Below are positions 32,574 through 42,387 of a DNA stretch of 64,000 nt, one piece after another. The stretch spans positions 334,154 to 398,153 of the forward strand of contig CACRSC010000084.1 in the NCBI GenBank assembly GCA_902651635.1, in the 5' to 3' direction. The notes under the pieces were generated by a model. It was not told the origin of the DNA and searched no databases. It worked only from the letters and a program-made list of their open reading frames with translations. How positions within the stretch are numbered: position 1 is the stretch's first letter; the number at the start of each line of letters is the position of its first letter. The position numbers and the translations under genes were made by a program. Source of the stretch: Mastigamoeba balamuthi (lineage: Eukaryota > Evosea > Mastigamoebida > Mastigamoebidae).

Positions 32574-34738
32574 TCAGGAGGAATCGTGCCCGCTGATGAC
32601 GGGAGAGGGCGGGGCCACTGTCGGGTTGATCGACTGCTTTGACGCGTGCTCAAAGATGGCGTTGAGGTTGAACAGAGTGCTGCGGAGCGTGAACGGCTTG
32701 TCCTTCGGGAACAGGTAGGCATACGCGCTGAGCACCTGGTACGCATTAAGCGCCGTCAGAGCCGTAGCAAGGCAGTCGCGCACAGCGAACCTGTTCAACG
32801 TCCTTGTTGAGGAGAAATACACCATAGGCGAAGCGCTTTGGCTCCACGCCACGTGAATACAACGGGAACCTGGCAAATGCGGTGAGAACAGGGCAAAAAA
32901 AAAGAGTAACTCACGTCGGAGACGCGTGCGGCGTGATGTCGTCCCTGATCACGGACCTCGACCCAGAGGGAGTGATCGGATAGCGCAGTGCGATCTTGCA
33001 GTAGAGCCAGTCAGGAGGGGCCAGGGGCACCAAATGAGAGGTGAGCACCTCGAGGTATCTGGAGCTGAGGCAGAGGAGGTGGGCGACGTTGCCCAGCGCC
33101 GTGGCGACCTCCTCCTCGTTGCAGCCTGTGCCATCCCGTGCGTAAGAGCGCGGTCTGGAGTGCCTCTCACCGCTGAAGTCCGAGTCCTTGAGGGTGATGC
33201 CGCATATCGAGTACAGGTTGCGTGCGTCGTCAACGCGGACGATCGGGAAGATCATCCTGAGCTCCGCCAGCAGCTTCCACTGCATGCGGCTCAAGGACCT
33301 CCTGGTCTGCTGCAGCTGCTCCCTGTGCGAAGCCGTCAGGGTTGGCGGCAGAATGAGGGGCCACGCGCAGTAGGCTGTCGAGCAGCGGCTTGGCTCCCTT
33401 GAGGGAATCAGCAGAGCGCTGGAGCTCAGTCTGCGCATCAAACAGAGCGTGCGCCCTCATGACGAGAGCCTGCTGCTTCTCTCGCAGTGGCTCCCTGATC
33501 TCCTCGAGCTGCTGCTCCTGCTGCCTCAGCTCCCGCTTGAGCCTCTCCACCCCGAGGCTCGCCTCCTCCAGCTCCGTTTGCTGCGGGTGTCGTGAGCCCT
33601 TGTGGGGCGCGCAGCAGAGGCGGCGGCGACCTTCTGGAACAGCTCTGCGTTGTGCTCGAGCAGCTCCTCGACGCGGGCGCGCAGCTGCTCGGCCCTCGCC
33701 TCCTCCTCCTCCGCCTGCCGCTTCTTCTCGAGCAGCTCGAGCAGCGTGTCGACGTCGTACGCGTGCGCTGCCGCCCTGCGGATGCCGGCCATCCTCTTGT
33801 ACTGCTGCAGCTGCGCCGCCTGCGCCTGGTGCGCGGACAGCAGCTGCGACAGCGACACGCTCGTCGACAGCGAGTGCATCGGCGGCGGGGGCGACGACGA
33901 CGCCGGCGCCGGCACCGGCACCGGCGTCGTGCCCCCTGGCGGCGCTGGCACTGGAGCCGCGTCAGGCGCCGACGCCGCGCCCACGACAGAGAACTGCGGC
34001 GGCGGCGTCGGGGGCAGAGGCGCGTCCGTGCAGAGGTAGATCCCGTCGAGCAGCTCCAGCACGACCGAGTTGAGCGGCGCGTCGTACTTCTCGAGGCCGG
34101 CCCTCTAGAGTGGGCGCCGTCAGCGAGGCGGAGCGCAGCTGGCGTGGGGGAGGACGGGCGGTCGTACGTCGCTGAAGAGGTACGTCAGGCAGCAGAACAC
34201 AATCGCGTGCTTGGCGATCTGCCTGTGCGGCTCCTCCGAGGCGTCCCACACCGCCAGGGTGATGCCTGCGGAGGGGGGGGGCAGTGAGGGTCCGCAGCGC
34301 GCGGTAGGTCGGCGTGGAGGGGCAGAGTGTGGGGGGAGCACGCGAGCAGGACTCTGCAGCAGAGTCGGGCATGTCCAGGCGGTCGATGCTCCTCCACGTC
34401 GGGTTCTACGGGGCGGGTGGGGCGTCAACAGCAACAGGCCGGGGCTGGTGTGGTGGGGAGGCGCACCGTCGTGTGCCTGAGGATCTCGCTGGTGTACACA
34501 ACCGACTCGGTGGCCGAGTCTGTGAGCACAAAGAGAGCAAGGGGCGAATGAGATAGACTGGCTGGGGCGAGCAGGCAGCTTTTGGCCGCTGCTGGCGTGT
34601 TGGGCTACCCTCCAGGGTGAAGTACGGGTCCGGCGCGGTGTCGCGCTCTGCAGACACCAGCAGGTTGCGCGCCATCACGGTGCGCACGTGCCGCAGGCGC
34701 AGCTGCCGCGGCAGAACGCGCGGCCCGAGCTTCGACAT
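32574..34738 (-). CDS. UVRAG: UVRAG/Vps38-like subunit of the class III PI3-kinase complex II
   Basis: The start at 34738 (MSKLGPRVLPRQLRLRHVRT) leads into a C2-like region spread over several small exons (ITLAVWDASEEPHRQIAKHA, then LEKYDAPLNSVVLELLDGIY). A Pro/Ala linker follows, then long coiled coils (about 33780-33400). The C-terminal BARA2-like domain contains RMQWKLLAELRMIFPIVRVD, CGITLKDSDF, ALGNVAHLLCLSSRYLEV, LRYPITPSGSRSVIRDDI, FPLYSRG, AYGVFLLNKDVEQ and LRSTLFNLNAI. These match UVRAG/Vps38 in order. The role is Vps34-dependent PI3P production in endosomal traffic. At least nine exons. Confidence 0.88.
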
Positions 34739-34853
34739 CGGCGTGTGTTAGCGCTGGCCCACGAGATTCCCGCTCCGAGCTGGAATATCTCCGAGATTCT
34801 CACGCGCGAGATTCTCTCTCCTGTGTTTATCAGGCGCGCGCGCGTGTGGGCCG
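34739..34853. promoter_or_regulatory. Short divergent promoter (UVRAG / SSU72)
   Basis: 115 bp between start codons. It carries GGAATATCTCCGAGATTCTC followed by a second GAGATTCTC, a repeated GAGATTCTC motif. The regulatory role is inferred from position. Confidence 0.4.
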
Positions 34854-35531
34854 ATGTCCGAAGACCAGCGGCGGCGAGGCAGGGGGCTGCGAGTGGCGTG
34901 CGTCTGCGCGTCGAACATGAACCGCAGCGTCGAGGCGCACGCGCTGCTGGCCAAGCGCGGGTACGACGTGCGCTCGTACGGCACGAGCAGCCGGACGAAG
35001 CTCCCGGGCCCCGCAGCCGACAGGCCCAACGTGTTCGACTACGGCATGACGTACGGGGAGATCTACGCCAAGCTCTGCCAGGACGACCTCGAGCTGTACA
35101 CGCGCAACGGCGTGCTGAGCATGCTGGAGCGCAACATGACGGTCAAGGCGGGGCCCGAGCGCTGGCAGGCGCGGGCCAACGCGTTTGACGTCGTGTTCAC
35201 GTTCGAGCAGCGCGTGTTCGACGCCGTCAACGCCGACCTCGAGGCGAAGGAGGCGCCGGACGCCTCGGAGGTCGTGCACGTGTTCAACCTGGCGACCCGC
35301 GACACGCACGAGGACGCCATGCTCGGCGCTGCAGACGCCCTGCGGCTACTGGAGATGGTCCGCAGGGGCTCTCTCTCTCTCTCTCCTCCCCTTCACGCAA
35401 GGCTACAGGAGCTCACGCTACCTCCGCAGATCGACAGCTGCCAGGAATGGGAGAACAGATTGGACTCCATTGTCGCGGACTTTTGTGCGAGCTCCAGGCG
35501 CCCGCTGATGCACTCGGTCCATTTTTATTGA
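34854..35531 (+). CDS. SSU72: SSU72 RNA polymerase II CTD phosphatase
   Basis: Residues 12-25 read LRVACVCASNMNRS, with the phosphatase CX5R signature from Cys18 to Arg24. Downstream blocks RGYDVRSYGTSSRTKLPGPA, NVFDYGMTYGEIY, DVVFTFEQRVFDAV and HVFNLATRDTHEDA follow the family. A 73-nt intron (GAGATG|GTCCGC...CCGCAG|ATCGAC, about 35357-35429) keeps phase and restores the family C-terminus (CQEWENRLDSIVADFCASSR, ending HSVHFY). The enzyme removes phosphate from Ser5/Ser7 of the CTD and works in 3'-end processing. The intron is free of stops, so read-through would stay in frame. Confidence 0.95.
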   Translation: MSEDQRRRGRGLRVACVCASNMNRSVEAHALLAKRGYDVRSYGTSSRTKLPGPAADRPNVFDYGMTYGEIYAKLCQDDLELYTRNGVLSMLERNMTVKAGPERWQARANAFDVVFTFEQRVFDAVNADLEAKEAPDASEVVHVFNLATRDTHEDAMLGAADALRLLEMVRRGSLSLSPPLHARLQELTLPPQIDSCQEWENRLDSIVADFCASSRRPLMHSVHFY

Positions 35532-35673
35532 CCCGAATTAAACACGCTGCACCCCCGTTCGTAATCAGAATGGTCAGCATTGGGCTTGTTCTTTGCCTTT
35601 GTGGAGACCCACTGCCAAGAGAGCGCACCACGGAACGAGCCCACTGCAACAACTACTCAGGCGCCATCCAGTC

Positions 35674-36505
35674 CTACGAACTACTCATAGTCATCAGGGG
35701 CCTGGTCCTCGTCCATCGCTGAGGGGGCGCTGCTGCGCTTGAAGCGCAGTGGTAGCACGGGCAACGGCTCCTTCGACCTGAGTGCGCAGTCAGCCAGAGC
35801 GACAGGGCCTCAACGAGAGGGTCGCAGGGTTCGGCTTCCGCCCCCTCGTGCCAGTCGGGCTGGATCCCACCGAAGAGCTTCATTTCCAGCATGCGCCCAT
35901 ACCCCATGTCACTCGCTCTGGTCACCTCCCCTCCCTCAGTTGCCAGTACGAGAGGTGTGAAGATCGCTAAGTAACGGGCAGAGCAGCAGAGGATTACGTG
36001 GGTCAGCTCATGCGCGACAAGTGTGGCGAAGCGGGCCTCCCTGTATCCAGGAGAATCGGAGAGTTGCGAGAGCATTTCCACCCCGACATTGACTGTTCCT
36101 ATTCCTGCATGGAAACGTGTTACGATTGTTGTAGAAATGCAAATTACCAGGAAAACCGTGGAGCCCAGGCCAGCCACCCCGGAAGAACACGACGTCAAAG
36201 CCCGACGCTGCAGAGGAGGTCCTTGTGGAAAACATCTACGCAAATCCGGCAGTCCACGTCAAGCCCAAGTCCCCGCGGACGATCTCCAGGCACCTGAGCA
36301 TGCTGAGGATGTGTGCCTTGAGCACCCCCACACGTTCCGAAGCACGAGCAGTGCAGCAGCAGGATCGCCTTCGCCCGCCACGTGGCATCGCGGTTGCTGT
36401 CAGGGATCTTGAAAACTCGGCCATTGCCAGCAGGAGGCGTGTGCCAAACCACCCGTCTTCCAACGCGGGGTTCTCTACAAAGTTACTGATGATCCTCTCT
36501 GCCAT
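35674..36505 (-). CDS. Hypothetical protein with HEXXH zinc-protease-like motif; frames disturbed
   Basis: A frame from about 36243 contains LVAHELTHVI (HELTH at 36012-35998), a candidate zinc site, with possible third ligand Glu in GRMLEMKLFGG about 30 residues on. The upstream part from ATG 36505 (MAERIISNFVENPALEDGWF) is in another frame. The most natural C-terminus (PLRFKRSSAPSAMDEDQAPD, then DYE) is in yet another frame from the HELTH segment, and I could not find splice sites that join them cleanly. The gene may be decaying, may contain sequence errors, or may have introns I failed to place. No family was recognised. Confidence 0.35.
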
Positions 36506-36999
36506 CGCCAGCCCCCTGCGACTGAATTTAAACCGTGTCCGAATTGAAGTAAAATTCGAAAACGACAAAGGGGAAAGAGGCAGGGGCTTCGGCAGGGCGG
36601 CCGGCTCGTGAGGAGCATGGTCCTTGAACGGAGGAAATGGGGCACGCGGTGCGTTCAGCTTAGGGCTCTCCACCGCCTCGAGGAACGAAGCCGCATAGGG
36701 TGCGTCCGTATGGGGAATAACATTTGATCTGAAGAATCTACCTGGTGATAATCAACAGACTCATTATTTAGAGCTGAATGTAGTTGTTCCTTTCACCGTT
36801 CCTCATAACGAGAAATGGCGCATTGCAGCACGAGGTTGTGATGATCAGTAGGCCCCCAACTGACGCATGCTCTCATGTTGGCTTTCTTGTCTTCCTGTAG
36901 GTAGAAATATGAAAGAACCGGATTTCCTCACTGAAACACACTAACCTATGCTGCAGCTTTTGAACCTATGGTGGTGTAGCCCGTAAACGCCCATCACTA
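36506..36999. other. Intergenic; no supported gene
   Basis: An open frame at 36673-36506 upstream of the HELTH gene lacks an ATG. The stretch 36720-36960 is AT-richer. Nothing else was recognised. Confidence 0.3.
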
Positions 37000-38273
37000 T
37001 CAATTGCCGTCTGTAATCCCCCAAATGAACTTCCTCTCGTGGATGTGCTTGACCACGTCCTGCAGCCGCACTTTGGCCGACTCGGACAGAAGCTTCTCGA
37101 CGTAGCACAGGCTCCTCTGCGCCACCGCGGCGACGGCGTCGTCGATCGCGTGGAACACGACCTCGTCGACCCCGGCGGCCCTGGCAGCCGCGAACTGTGC
37201 TGCCGCCATCAGCTCCACGTTTCCACCGTAAGCACCGCATCCCCACGCCCCCGTGTGCACCACGACGCGCGGGGGCGCGCCCGGGCTGCGCGGTGCGAGG
37301 GCCGTGGACTCAGCGACGGCAGCCCGGAAGCCCGTGTAGGCCGTGCTGACAATGCGCCCGATTTGCGAGGTCGAGTACTCGCCCTGCCCGAACTTTGGCG
37401 CCTCCATCGCGACGATGTTGCTCAGGCTGTACGGCGGCTGCCCGAGATGCACGGCCTCCCTGAGCTCTGCCTCCGACGCCTGCGCGAACCTCGACCCGTA
37501 CCTGTGTCCCGCGCGCCGTCGATGTTCCAGCCCGAGCGGAGTCCGTTGGTGCCGTCTTGGGTGTTTCTCCCGCCGAGAAAAGTTGAATTCAAAGGGCACT
37601 CGCCCATTAAGCCAACCACCGCTTGCGCATAGCGCGACGATACCGAGCAAGGGTTGGGGAGGGAGCATCCCAGGGGCTGCAGGCCACCACCAGCGCGAGG
37701 CCCCCTACCGCGCAGGGGAACGGGGAAAAGCCGAAAGGAAGCGAGAAATAAAAAAATGACCCAAACGGGGCCCACACTCCCGTACAGTTTGTAGTCGATA
37801 GCAGCCCGTCTCTGCACGTCGGCCACCAGGCACGGCGTCTCGTTACCGTCGTTGGCCGACGTCAGCGGCTCCGCAGCCCCGCCGCGCGCGGCGAGCTCCT
37901 CGCGCAGGTGGGCCAGCGCCGGGTGCTCTCCCACTTGGAACTCGTCCTGGGCGAAGAGCGGCCCGCCGTAGAAGCCGAACAGGCGGCGGTCCGCAAAGTT
38001 CACGTGCCAGTGGCGCTCGTGCGGCGCGCCCGCCGGGGCGTAGTCGAAGGGCGCCGTCACGACGCGGGCCGTGCCGCGCGGCGCGATGGGGGAGCGCGGC
38101 AGGCGGGCCGGAGGCCACCGCGAGAACGTCAGAGGCGGCGGGTCCGGGTCCGACGGGCGCAGGCCCGTCATCGCGTACAGCACGCGCTTGTTCGCGTTGG
38201 TCAGGCGCAGGGGCCGCGCGGCCAGCGCCACGGGGTCGAACTGCTGCCGGTACAGCGGCCTGTCGCCGGACAT
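37000..38273 (-). CDS. PARG-like macrodomain protein (poly-ADP-ribose glycohydrolase-related)
   Basis: Exon 1 starts at ATG 38273 (MSGDRPLYRQQFDPVALAAR) and runs to about 37788; the next exon starts near 37504. Two blocks point to the PARG fold. One is FGFYGGPLFAQDEFQVGEHP (about 37985-37925), comparable to the PARG signature GGG-x(6-8)-QEE. The other is VVHTGAWGCGAYGGNVELMA (about 37265-37205), comparable to TGNWGCGAFGGD. The intervening DVQRRAAIDY and KFGQGEYS segments are unassigned. The catalytic-loop acids read Asp-Glu rather than Glu-Glu. The role would be removal of ADP-ribose from proteins or nucleic acids. The fold assignment is an inference from motifs. Confidence 0.55.
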
Positions 38274-38896
38274 GCTGCCGGATTCTCTTTCCTTGTGCGA
38301 GTGCAAGACGCTGTGCCAATTTGTTAACTCCCCCCGCGGGATATCTGGGGACCGCTGGGAGATACCTCAGCAGGCTCGAATGCCGGCTCACCAGCAGCGT
38401 GGCGAGCAGCGTTTTGCCCGGGCCCGGCGCCTGCGACATCGCGCTGAGGGGGGCGGAGATGCACGCTCTCGGCCTTTGAAGACAATTTATGGTGATCTAT
38501 CTCAACGTCACGCGGAGAAAATGCTGTGAAGATGTGTGGGCCTGTTTCGGCGGATGCGAGCCTCGGCAGCGCAGTCCGCCGTCACCGACCTGCCGTCAGG
38601 TTCTGCTGGCGAGCCTAGTTGAGGGCACTGGAGTTCAACGGTTTTTCCGAAGATACTGCTGCGGACAGCACCCGAATCCGTCTGGGACTGTCCAAACCCA
38701 CCGGTACCCACGCCGGCTTACTTTTGTTATTTGGGTTGCATTTTTGCAAAGGAGCCGTCCTGTGCTCATTGGCAGTTCGCCTTTGTGAATCGGCTACACA
38801 GGCAGCGAGATGCTGAAGAACAATGAGAACTGTGTTTGGATGGGGGTGCTCCGCAAGGTAAACGTCATTCGTTTATGTATCGACGACGTGGTGTGT
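38274..38896. other. Intergenic; no gene recognised
   Basis: It contains a GGGATATCTGG motif near 38340, upstream of the PARG-like gene, and otherwise short unsupported ORFs. Confidence 0.35.
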
Positions 38897-39996
38897 TCAA
38901 AGAGAGAGCTGGTTTGCCATCAAGCTCTGCAAGCGAGTTCCCAGTGACGAGACTGGCGTGCTTCTGTTTCTCCGCAGATTCTCCTGCAATTTTTGCGTTG
39001 TCAATAACCGAGAAAGTATGTACATGTTCGACTTACCGCGAATACCGCAACCAACGAGTCCGGGGAAAGCACCGAGGCCAACTCGGGCATCATTTCCAGG
39101 TGCCTTGTGATAGCCTTCCCGAGTCCGGCGAGGAGGTGGACCTTGCTGTCCACCTGGCCGCGCCTCAGCTGCAGGCGGACCATGTCCAGGTAGTACTCGC
39201 GGAGGGTCTGAGACCCTGGGTCCTCCCTGAGGTCCTCGAACAGCATCTCGAGCTTGTGTATATCCCACGCCGTCACCCGCTCGCATCTGTGGTCCTCCTC
39301 GTCGGGTCTGGCCCTCCAGGAGCTCTCGCACGCGTCCTCGCTTCTGTCGCTGGGCCCCATCCGCGCCCGCGCCTCCTCGGCGGACGGGAACGGCACGAAA
39401 TTCTTCCACGACGTCCCCGTGATTGCGATGCGGGCGGCCTCGTAGTGCTCGCGGCCGTTCTCCTCGATCAGTCTGTCGTCGTCGAGCTTGAAAACAGCTA
39501 CCCCTCCGGGCTTGAGAGTGAAGTGCGTCGTGGGTCCGCGGGGTGCGACGATCAGCCTGTGCTCGCCAGGGGGCACCTCGCGGAACCCCCCGAACGCGCG
39601 CCCCGGCGCAGGGGACACCTCGACGCCGTCCGCGATGACGCTGAACCTCGGGTCAATGCCGACGAAGACCACGAAGCCGTGCAGGCTCATCGTAATGGTG
39701 CCAATGCTCTTCCTTTTCGGCGACGGAGGCACCGACAGCGGGCGCAGCAGCGGGCTTGGGGGGCTGCCGGGAGACGAGACCGTGCTCGCGTCCGAGCGAG
39801 TGCTGGGCTGCCGGAAGAGGGGCTGCTGCTGCTTGTGCGACGACTTCGGGGAGACCGGGTCAAAGGGCGACTTTACCGAGAGCGAAGGGCAGCACGACAG
39901 AGACCGCGGGCGCGGGCCTGGCGATCCTGCGTGCGTGCTCTGCGTCGCGGGGCGGGGCAGCTGGCGAAGGGGCGGTGTGTCCGAGATGCTCCTCAT
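38897..39996 (-). CDS. AAR2-like protein (tentative U5 snRNP assembly factor)
   Basis: Exon 1 runs from 39996 to about 39030. A GT-AG intron (GTAAGT...TTGCAG) leads to a last exon ending at 38897 (ENLRRNRSTPVSSLGTRLQS). The first 100 residues are Ser/Pro-rich. Then FVVFVGIDPRFSVI and FGGFREVPPGEHRLIVAP resemble the AAR2 N-terminal beta domain ([23 protein letters not shown]). The rest, with LREYYLDMVRLQLRRGQVDS, is helical and not strongly diagnostic. At about 350 residues it is near the family's length (about 380). The Ser/Pro-rich leader is unusual for AAR2. Function should be read as a suggestion. Confidence 0.45.
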
Positions 39997-40538
39997 GATG
40001 GTACGGTGGTCAAAGGGCTAATAATAAGAATGGCACCCCAGTCAGGGGTCCTTTCTCCGTCAGCGAAGAATGGACCCTTTCACCTTTCACCCTTGCTAAA
40101 TTAAGCCGCGCACCAATTCCTCTCGCCGGCAATTTCTGTCGGTATGCACGAGGGGGCACGTAGGCGAAGCTCTTTCAGTGCCGTGCTAGGAAAAGAGAAA
40201 CGAGTACGATTGACCGCGCAGCAGTGAAAGACGCCCAGGGAATCTCACATGGCTCGTCGGGCTGGGTTACGGTGGCCCGCCTTCCATCCCCAACCAGTCC
40301 GCAGGACAGCATTCCAGACCGCAGATACTCGCAGAACAGCGAATTGCGTGGCGGGCACTACGCAAGCTTTGTGGAGAGTCAGCCACATGCCCCCGTCCGT
40401 GGCTGACCCGGGATATTAGCGTTGACCCTCAGGAGATATTTGTCTGACGTGGTTTTTCCGTGCCGTGTGTTGGTCTCTGTTTTGTTTAGTCAAAGCCCCG
40501 GGCATTCAAAGCGCACGCCGCCTCCCCCGTAGCACCCG
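39997..40538. promoter_or_regulatory. Divergent intergenic region between AAR2-like and TRAP-beta genes
   Basis: 542 bp without a supported gene. It holds GGGATATTAGCG and GGAGATATTTGTC near 40410-40442, the AT-rich motif class seen in other upstream regions. Confidence 0.35.
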
Positions 40539-41574
40539 ATGTCGATCTGGAAGCTTGTGCGGGCCTCCCCCGCTTACCCCACCCGCCGCTCACCTGGGCT
40601 CTGGCCCCCGCAGGTTGTTGTTGTAGCGTTTGCGGCGCTGGTCTTCGCCGAGGAGCCCGCAGCAGCGGCCGCCGCCGAGACGGCCGAGGAGCCCGCGGCC
40701 GCCCCCTCGGGCGCGCGCGCGCAGCTCGTCGTCAGCCGCAAGCTGCTGAACGACACGCTCGTCGAGACCATCCCGGCCTTCTTCGAGGTCACCGTGTGGA
40801 ACGTCGGCAACGAGTTGCGTCCCCCCCCGCCTCTCTCCTCTCCGTGTTGGGGGGGTTTGACGGCTCTGGCGTCGGTTTTACGGCGTCGCTGACGCGGGCC
40901 ACCGCGTTTTAGGGTCGCGAGCGAGGTTGTCCTCAACGACACCGTCTTCGGCACCCCGTTCACCGCCACCATCGCGACGCTCGCCGCGTGAGTAGACCTC
41001 CTGCCCCCATCTCTTCCCTCCCCAGTATCTCGCACAGCAACGCCGCCTGTGCGCGGTTGGCCCTCCGGGTGCCGCTGCTGACGCTGCCACCGCAACGCAG
41101 GCAGGAGTCTGTGACCAAGCAGTACCAGGCGGTCCCGCAGCAGGTCGGCAGGGTCGAGCTCGCGGCCCTCGTGTACACGTTCAAGCCCACGCCCACGTCT
41201 GAGGCCCGCGTACGCTCCACTCCGCCCCTCCCCTTCCCACCGCGATCCCCTCCCACGTACGCCAAGCTAACCAGCGCGCGCTGGGGGGAACAGGCTGGCC
41301 ACGTCGTGGACCTGGCGGTCTACGTCAACTCGCTCCAGGCGTACAACCGCAGCCTCTCGCACCGCTACGTGCGCTGACACACTCTTTTTTATTTAAAATA
41401 TCTCGCGTGCGTTTGTTTTTTTTATTCGCTGAGAGATCTCTGTGCCTTCTTCTGCAGCTCGAGTGGGCCATCGTCATCGGCGCCACCGCCGTGCTGGTCG
41501 GCATCCCCGGCGCGCTGTGGAGGAGCTACTGCAAGAAGTACGCCGCCCTGTTCACCGCCAAGAAGAGCCAGTAG
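40539..41574 (+). CDS. SSR2: Translocon-associated protein subunit beta (TRAP-beta/SSR2)
   Basis: A 57-nt first intron (AAGCTT|GTGCGG...CCGCAG|GTTGTT) joins MSIWKL to VVVVAFAALVFAEE, making a clean signal peptide. The lumenal part has the family's pattern: AQLVVSRKLLNDTLVETIPA, FEVTVWNVGNE, VASEVVLNDTVFG, then QQVGRVELAALVYTF. The last exon gives a TM helix (WAIVIGATAVLVGIPGALW) and a short basic cytosolic tail (YCKKYAALFTAKKSQ). Five to six exons. It is an ER membrane protein that assists Sec61 translocation. The order signal peptide, beta-sandwich, TM and Lys-rich tail is exactly that of SSR2. Confidence 0.88.
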
Positions 41575-42387
41575 AAGAAACCCTGAAAGCCAAACGTCAC
41601 TTGGACGGACCCTCCGAGATCGGGACCTGGGGTCAAGGCTTGAATCCTCTTCCCATCGCGGAACACAATTTCGAACAACGTGCACCTTCGCAATCGCATA
41701 CCAGCAGCGGCACGGGGAAAAATGCGAAGGCCATCCATTTAGTTTGCAGAGATTCTTCTCGCCACATCAGCAGCGAGATTCTAGTCCGGAGAAGACCAAC
41801 CCAACCCGCCCCCTCAGAGGAGCCATCTTGCGCCCGCGCGGGTGTGCACCGTCTTCCCCCACCACCACCGAGCGCTCCCCTCGCTCCAGCACACACCGGA
41901 CCGAGCCCCCGGCGCCTGCCTGTGTCGTCGCGGGCGTCCAGCACCACAGCGTCGCTCGACGCACCCGACGCCCCACCCGGCCAGACAACCGCCACACCGC
42001 ACCGCCCGCAGAGGCCCCACGCGCAGCCCCCCGAGTGCACGCGCACACCGCGGGCGCGCACGGACCCAAGGCACGCCCACGCCCCGGCGACACCGCGCGT
42101 TCCGCCCCTGGGTGGGGACCCCCTCTGGCACTGTGCGCGCGCCCTTTAAAAAAAGCGGTTGCCGCACTAGTTGTCATGCCCACCCCTTCCTTCCCCGCAC
42201 ACACCCCACCCCGGAAAATGCCGTGGAGCACACAGCACGGGGCATGGCGGGCCCCAGCGTCCGCGCGGGCAGGGGCGGGGCTCCTGGGGGGATGCGATTC
42301 GTCGGGCGGGGCGAATGCGAGAAAGCGCCCTGACGGGGGGACGGGGCGTACAGGACCACCAGCGCCGCCACAGAGAGAGGAGCAGAC
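41575..42387. promoter_or_regulatory. Intergenic upstream of the RasGEF-RhoGAP gene
   Basis: 813 bp, C-rich on the plus strand. Several ORFs on both strands are low-complexity (Pro, Arg, Ala) and unsupported. TTTAAAAAAAGCGG near 42146 is the most AT-rich point. Confidence 0.35.

Noticed and set aside
35360-35390. CT-repeat as a regulatory element
   Set aside because: It is the polypyrimidine-rich interior of the SSU72 intron; no further significance seen.
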